From Planctomycetaceae bacterium (GTDB taxonomy: Bacteria; Planctomycetota; Planctomycetia; Pirellulales; Pirellulaceae): a DNA stretch of 9,909 nt. Shown here one piece after another: positions 6,453 to 9,909 of the stretch. Both the position numbers and the translations under genes were made by a program. The stretch covers positions 1 to 9,909 of the forward strand of contig SLEY01000565.1 in NCBI GenBank assembly GCA_007124535.1, read 5' to 3'. The notes under the pieces are model-generated. The model worked only from the letters and a program-made list of their open reading frames with translations. It was not told where the DNA came from and searched no databases. Each line of letters opens with the position of its first letter. Positions within the stretch are counted from its first letter, which is position 1.

Positions 6453-8227
6453 ACGGCTGGGCGCCACCGAAAGAATCGTGCCAAACGCGCGGGAAGGGCG
6501 CCGATCCGGTGTCCGCCCCCGCGGTTGCCGCCGCGCTCTCCTCCCGCGAACCGGCGGCGGATCGTCCCCCAAGAACGATTTCCAACCGCCGTGGCGTGAT
6601 CCTGGTGATCGTGCTGATCGTGATCGGCGTCCTGGCCTTGGCCTGCTATTCCTTCGCTCGCTTGATGCTGGCCCACAGCGAATCGACGCACATCGGTGGC
6701 CGGCGAGTTCAAGCGGAAATGCTGGCCGCGTCGGGAGTCGATTGGACGCGAGCGTTCCTGCAGATGGATCGGCTTAGCCAGCTCTCCCTGGGAGGCCTGG
6801 TGGACAACCCCACCCAATTCCAGGCGATCCTGATGCTGGAAGGGCTGCAGGCGGATGAAATCGGGCGCTTTACTGTCCTGTCGCCACCCCTGCATGAAGG
6901 GGGAGACGGCCAGGTTCGCTACGGTTTGCAGGACGAGTCCGGCAAGATCAATCTGAACACCCTGATGATGATCGAACAGCAGGCGACCGAACTGGCGGAT
7001 CAGGGCCTCCTGCTGCCGGATCTGGATTTCGAGGACTCCGAGCTGTTCGACGACGAGGACGGCGACCTGTTCGGTTTGGAACATTATGCCCGCAATCTGC
7101 TGCTCGGGCTGCCCGGCATGACGGTCGAGGTGGCGGATGCGATTCTGGATTGGTTGGACGAAGACGATGAACCGCGCGAATTCGGGGCCGAGATCGAGCA
7201 TTACTCGTCGCTCACCCCGCCGTATGCCCCCAAGAACGGCCCGCTGGAGACGGTCGAGGAACTCTTGCTGGTGCGCGGTGTCACGCCCGAACTGCTGTTC
7301 GGCGGCGACATCAACCGCAATGGGATGGTCGACGCGCACGAGTCGACGATGACCGCGGGGTTCGACGGCTTTCCCGGCGCCGGCTGGGCTTCCTACTTCA
7401 CGCTGCACAGTAAAGAGCGCAACGTGAACTTCCTGGGCGAACCCCGCATCAACTTGAATCAGGACGATCTGCTGCAGTTGTACGAGGAACTCAGCCTGGT
7501 GTTTCCCCAAGAATGGGTGACCTTTATTATTGCCTATCGGCAAAACGGGCCCTATGCTGAAGGAGACGAGGGGGGCCGAGACGAAGATGAAGACGAGGAA
7601 ATCCAGATCCTTACCCCCGAAATGTATGCGGACCTGGAACTGGATTTAGAGCGATCGGCAAGCACCGAATTGGTTCAGGTGCTCGACCTGATCGGGCAGA
7701 TGGTGCAGGTTACTCTTCCGGGAGACGAAGAGCCCAGTTTGCTGATTTCGCCATTCCCGGACGATGTGGTTTCGATGGGCACGTATATGGTCGAATTGAT
7801 GGACGAAGTGACGGTCGTCGATCGTTCGATCCTTCCCGGTCGGATCAGTTTGAGTCAGGCGCCGCGCGAGGTGCTGTTGGGAATTCCGGGAATGAGTGAG
7901 GAGATTGTCGAGCAGATTTTGAACCAGCGCGTGGCGGACCCGTGGCTTGACGCACCTCATCAGCGGCACGAAACCTGGTTGCTGACGGATGGGATTGTTA
8001 CGCTGGATCAGATGCGGGCATTGATTCCCTTTGTTTGTGGGGTTGGAGATGTCTATTCGGCGCAAGTGGTCGGGTATTACGACGATGGTCGAGCCGCAGC
8101 GCGATTGGAAGTGATCTTGGACGCCACCGAGTCGGTTCCGCGGGTGTTATTGTGGCGGGACATTACGCATTTGGGGCGAGGTTATTCGCTGGAAACGCTT
8201 GGCGTTCCTTTGGGCGATGGGATGTAA
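6449..8227 (+). CDS. gspK: Minor pseudopilin GspK, enlarged form
   Basis: GspK is the large pseudopilin expected to cap the pseudopilus. This precursor has 592 residues, against about 300-330 in proteobacteria. A long leader of about 49 residues ends in SNRRG, followed by VILVIVLIVIGVLALACYSF. Cleavage is predicted after G49. Mature position 5 is Ile, not Glu, as usual for GspK. Family hallmarks are DESGKINLNTL, a helix-hairpin-helix-like LLLGLPGM (217-224), ILDWLDEDDEPR (232-243), NGPLETVEELLLVRGVTPEL (263-282), YFTLHSKERNVN (from 316) and EPRINLN. A second hairpin motif, LLGIPGM, lies at 476-482. Oddities are an EF-hand-like loop at 287-298 and two acidic runs, about 193-206 and 373-384. 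It overlaps gspJ by 4 bases (ATGA). An alternative GTG at 6509 would shorten the leader to about 29 residues. Confidence 0.94.
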   Translation: MNGWAPPKESCQTRGKGADPVSAPAVAAALSSREPAADRPPRTISNRRGVILVIVLIVIGVLALACYSFARLMLAHSESTHIGGRRVQAEMLAASGVDWTRAFLQMDRLSQLSLGGLVDNPTQFQAILMLEGLQADEIGRFTVLSPPLHEGGDGQVRYGLQDESGKINLNTLMMIEQQATELADQGLLLPDLDFEDSELFDDEDGDLFGLEHYARNLLLGLPGMTVEVADAILDWLDEDDEPREFGAEIEHYSSLTPPYAPKNGPLETVEELLLVRGVTPELLFGGDINRNGMVDAHESTMTAGFDGFPGAGWASYFTLHSKERNVNFLGEPRINLNQDDLLQLYEELSLVFPQEWVTFIIAYRQNGPYAEGDEGGRDEDEDEEIQILTPEMYADLELDLERSASTELVQVLDLIGQMVQVTLPGDEEPSLLISPFPDDVVSMGTYMVELMDEVTVVDRSILPGRISLSQAPREVLLGIPGMSEEIVEQILNQRVADPWLDAPHQRHETWLLTDGIVTLDQMRALIPFVCGVGDVYSAQVVGYYDDGRAAARLEVILDATESVPRVLLWRDITHLGRGYSLETLGVPLGDGM

Positions 8228-8251
8228 ACGCGGTTGCGGTTGACGCGGCGC

Positions 8252-8257
8252 AGGAGA
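8252..8257 (+). promoter_or_regulatory. Ribosome binding site of gspL
   Basis: AGGAGA lies 9 bases before the ATG at 8267. It favours this start over an in-frame TTG at 8234, which would add an Arg-rich 11-residue stretch. Confidence 0.6.
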
Positions 8258-8266
8258 AGAGAGCGG

Positions 8267-9805
8267 ATGGCGCGATTGTTGGCGGTAGAATGGGACGCTC
8301 GGGGAGCCCGTGTGGCGACGGGTCGTGTCTCCGGGGGGGATCTGGTTCTGGAAGCGGCCTGGTCCGTGGACTGGCATGATTTGGCGGCGGGTGAGGAGCC
8401 GGGCGCGCGATTTGCCCGTCTGGCGGATTCGCTGGCCGCCCGCGGGGCGGGCCGATCCGAATGGCTGGTGGCGATTCCGCGCGGCCGGGCCGAACTGCGT
8501 GTATTGCAGACACCGCCGGTCCCGGACAACGAGCTTCCGGAACTGGTGCGTTTCCAGGCGATGCGGCAGTTCGCCTCGCTTTCCGAAGAGGGGCCCTTGG
8601 ATTTCGTGCGGCTGGAGAATGGCCAGCGTTCCCAGTTTCAGATCCTGGCCGCCTCGCTCCCGCCGTCGGTCCTGGACGAAGTTCGCCGGTGCGCGGCCGC
8701 ATGTCATGCCACACCGGAGCGGGTCGTCCTGCGCCCCTTCGCCTCGGCCTCGCTTTTCAGCCGGCATACGGCCCGGCGCGGCTCGGAATTGCTGGTGGAA
8801 TTGAATGCGGAAGAAGCCGATGTCACCGTCCTGATCGGCGGCCAGGCGGTGTTGGTCCGTAGCGTCCGCATCGCCGGGGACCAGCCGGCTCGTCCTTTGG
8901 CGGTGGAAATCCGCCGGACGATCGCCGCCGCCCAGAACCAGTTTGGTGACCAGCCGATGGAAAGCGTTACGCTGGTCGGCGCGGTGAACGAGTTGGGAAC
9001 GCTGCCCGACGAACTCCGCCAGGCACTGGAGATGACCGTCGATGTGTTCGATCCGTTCGACGCGGTGCGTTGGGAATCGACGGTGACGCTGCCCGAGCAG
9101 CGCGGAGGTTATGCCGCGCTGTTGGGGTTGCTGCAGGACGAGGCGTTGGGCAACGCCCCCACACTGGATTTCCTTCATCCGCGGCGCCGGACCCAAGCCG
9201 TCGATCGCCGCTTGCGCTACGCCACTTTCGGCGGACTCGCCGCGGTTTGTGCCGGGCTGCTGGCCATCATGCTGTGGGTTTACCTGCGCGGCTACGACGC
9301 CCGCATCGCCGCCTTGCAGGACGAGGCACAGGATTTGGATCAGCAGGTCCAGATCGCGCGCAAGTTGGAAGACGACGTTCGCGAAATCGACCGATTCGTC
9401 GTGGGCGACGTCAATTGGTTGGACGAGATGTATCTGTTGTCCGAGCGCCTGCCCCCGTCCGAAGACGCCCTGGTCGCTTCCGCGTCCTTCAATTCCATTC
9501 CCACCGGTGGTGGGCAAATCCTGTTAGAGGGTTTCGTGCGGGAGCCCAGCGTGATTCGAGACATGGAAAACGATCTGCGCGACGAGCGCCGCAAAGTCAC
9601 CGGCAGCGGTTCGCAATTGGACGAGCGGCGAACGGAATTGCCCTGGCAATTCCGCGAAACCATTGTAGTGGCGCCCCCCGATTTGGAAGAAATGGTATAC
9701 GCCATCATGGACGCAACCAACCCGCCCGACCCGTCCGACCCGCCCGACCCGCCCGACCCGTCCGACTCGTCCGACCTGTCCGACTCGTCCGACCTGTCCG
9801 ACTAG
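8267..9805 (+). CDS. gspL: T2SS assembly-platform protein GspL (PilM/PilN-like)
   Basis: GspL links the cytoplasmic ATPase GspE to the periplasmic side of the inner-membrane platform. This one has 512 residues. The cytoplasmic part (about 1-300) has the actin-like PilM/GspL layout, starting with strand LLAVEWD and containing the PPVPDNELPELVRFQAMRQF region. A LDFLHPRRR stretch (300-308) precedes a single membrane helix at about 319-340 (FGGLAAVCAGLLAIMLWVYL). A short coiled coil (about 342-370) and a small PilN-like periplasmic domain follow. The last 27 residues (486-512) are Pro-Ser-Asp repeats encoded by a 9-bp minisatellite, and the TAG stop is itself a variant repeat unit. It starts 39 bases after gspK. 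Position after gspK and domain order support GspL; a fused PilM-PilN-like protein of a type IV pilus is the main alternative, made unlikely by the neighbours. Confidence 0.88.
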   Translation: MARLLAVEWDARGARVATGRVSGGDLVLEAAWSVDWHDLAAGEEPGARFARLADSLAARGAGRSEWLVAIPRGRAELRVLQTPPVPDNELPELVRFQAMRQFASLSEEGPLDFVRLENGQRSQFQILAASLPPSVLDEVRRCAAACHATPERVVLRPFASASLFSRHTARRGSELLVELNAEEADVTVLIGGQAVLVRSVRIAGDQPARPLAVEIRRTIAAAQNQFGDQPMESVTLVGAVNELGTLPDELRQALEMTVDVFDPFDAVRWESTVTLPEQRGGYAALLGLLQDEALGNAPTLDFLHPRRRTQAVDRRLRYATFGGLAAVCAGLLAIMLWVYLRGYDARIAALQDEAQDLDQQVQIARKLEDDVREIDRFVVGDVNWLDEMYLLSERLPPSEDALVASASFNSIPTGGGQILLEGFVREPSVIRDMENDLRDERRKVTGSGSQLDERRTELPWQFRETIVVAPPDLEEMVYAIMDATNPPDPSDPPDPPDPSDSSDLSDSSDLSD

Positions 9806-9847
9806 TCCGACCTGTCCGACTAGTCCGACTTGTCCGACTTGTCCGAA
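9722..9847. repeat. 9-bp tandem repeat (14 units) spanning the end of gspL
   Basis: Fourteen head-to-tail 9-bp units follow the pattern NNG-YCC-GAC, the last ending in GAA. The first three bases read CCG five times, then TCG, CTG, TCG, CTG, TAG, CTG, TAG, TTG, TTG. The middle codon is CCC in units 1, 3 and 4 and TCC in the rest. Units 1-9 encode the C-terminal Pro/Ser/Leu-Asp tail of GspL. Unit 10 (9803-9811) supplies the TAG stop, and unit 12 carries a second in-frame TAG. Because the unit is three codons long, gain or loss of units cannot shift the frame. Similar Pro-Ser-Asp minisatellites occur in planctomycete genomes, to my recollection. Confidence 0.95.
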
Positions 9848-9909
9848 GAAAACTTTTCCATGGTGGTCTCTTCGGATTGCTGGATTCCGTGGCGCGCAAG
9901 GACGCGCCA
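9848..9909 (+). other. Right edge, possible start of the next gene (gspM by position)
   Basis: After the repeat, an ATG at 9860 opens a frame (MVVSSDCWIPWRARTR) that stays open to the window end. Another plus frame reads LLDSVARKDAP from a TTG at 9877, with a GTG at 9889 in the same frame. Neither has a convincing ribosome binding site. The T2SS gene order predicts gspM here, but about 16 codons are too few to decide. Confidence 0.25.

Noticed and set aside
8147..9517. Minus-strand open frame of 456 codons opposite gspL
   Set aside because: It is antisense to a convincing GspL, and its composition is that of a GC-rich shadow frame without motifs.
9722..9847. CRISPR array
   Set aside because: Units are 9 bp with no spacers between them, so this is a simple minisatellite.
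9705..9899. Minus-strand frame with a Arg-Thr-Ser/Gly repeat protein
   Set aside because: It is the complement of the 9-bp minisatellite and gives only repetitive RTS/RTG sequence.

Overview
The window is a GC-rich, tightly packed stretch transcribed left to right, and nearly all of it is one type II secretion system (T2SS) operon. Eight consecutive genes are read as gspE, gspF, gspG, gspH, gspI, gspJ, gspK and gspL, in the classical order. The sequence style suggests a planctomycete, probably of the Pirellula/Rhodopirellula group: an LTxxQ-like helical protein upstream, an enlarged acidic GspK carrying an EF-hand-like loop, a GspE with an MshEN-type N-terminus, and a Pro-Ser-Asp 9-bp minisatellite. 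This is inference from family resemblance; no rRNA or other marker gene is present.

Layout. Positions 1-566 hold the 3' part of a helical, Gln/Glu-rich protein of unknown function, open at the left edge. Positions 567-812 are non-coding and hold a weak terminator-like hairpin, a GC-rich inverted repeat and a possible -10 box, so the operon promoter probably lies there. gspE (813-2567) is the cytoplasmic ATPase and gspF (2578-3786) the membrane platform. gspG (3847-4266) is the major pseudopilin. gspH (4337-4987), gspI (4984-5502), gspJ (5502-6452) and gspK (6449-8227) are the minor pseudopilins; H/I, I/J and J/K overlap by 4, 1 and 4 bases, which suggests translational coupling. gspL (8267-9805) has a PilM-like cytoplasmic domain, one membrane helix and a PilN-like periplasmic domain. 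A 14-unit, 9-bp tandem repeat (9722-9847) starts inside the last codons of gspL and runs past its stop. The final 62 bases may open the next gene (gspM by position), but its frame cannot be decided.

How they work together. GspE hydrolyses ATP at the membrane and drives GspF and GspL. These are expected to assemble GspG into a short periplasmic pseudopilus tipped by H, I, J and K, which pushes folded proteins through an outer-membrane secretin. The secretin (gspD), gspC, gspM and the prepilin peptidase are not in the window.

I found no phage, CRISPR, transposon, tRNA or rRNA. The system itself is not new. The most notable details are the minisatellite that writes the tail of GspL, the EF-hand-like loop and long leader of GspK, Ala instead of Gly at the processing site of GspH and GspJ, and an MshEN-like domain in GspE that lacks the usual ligand-binding residues.
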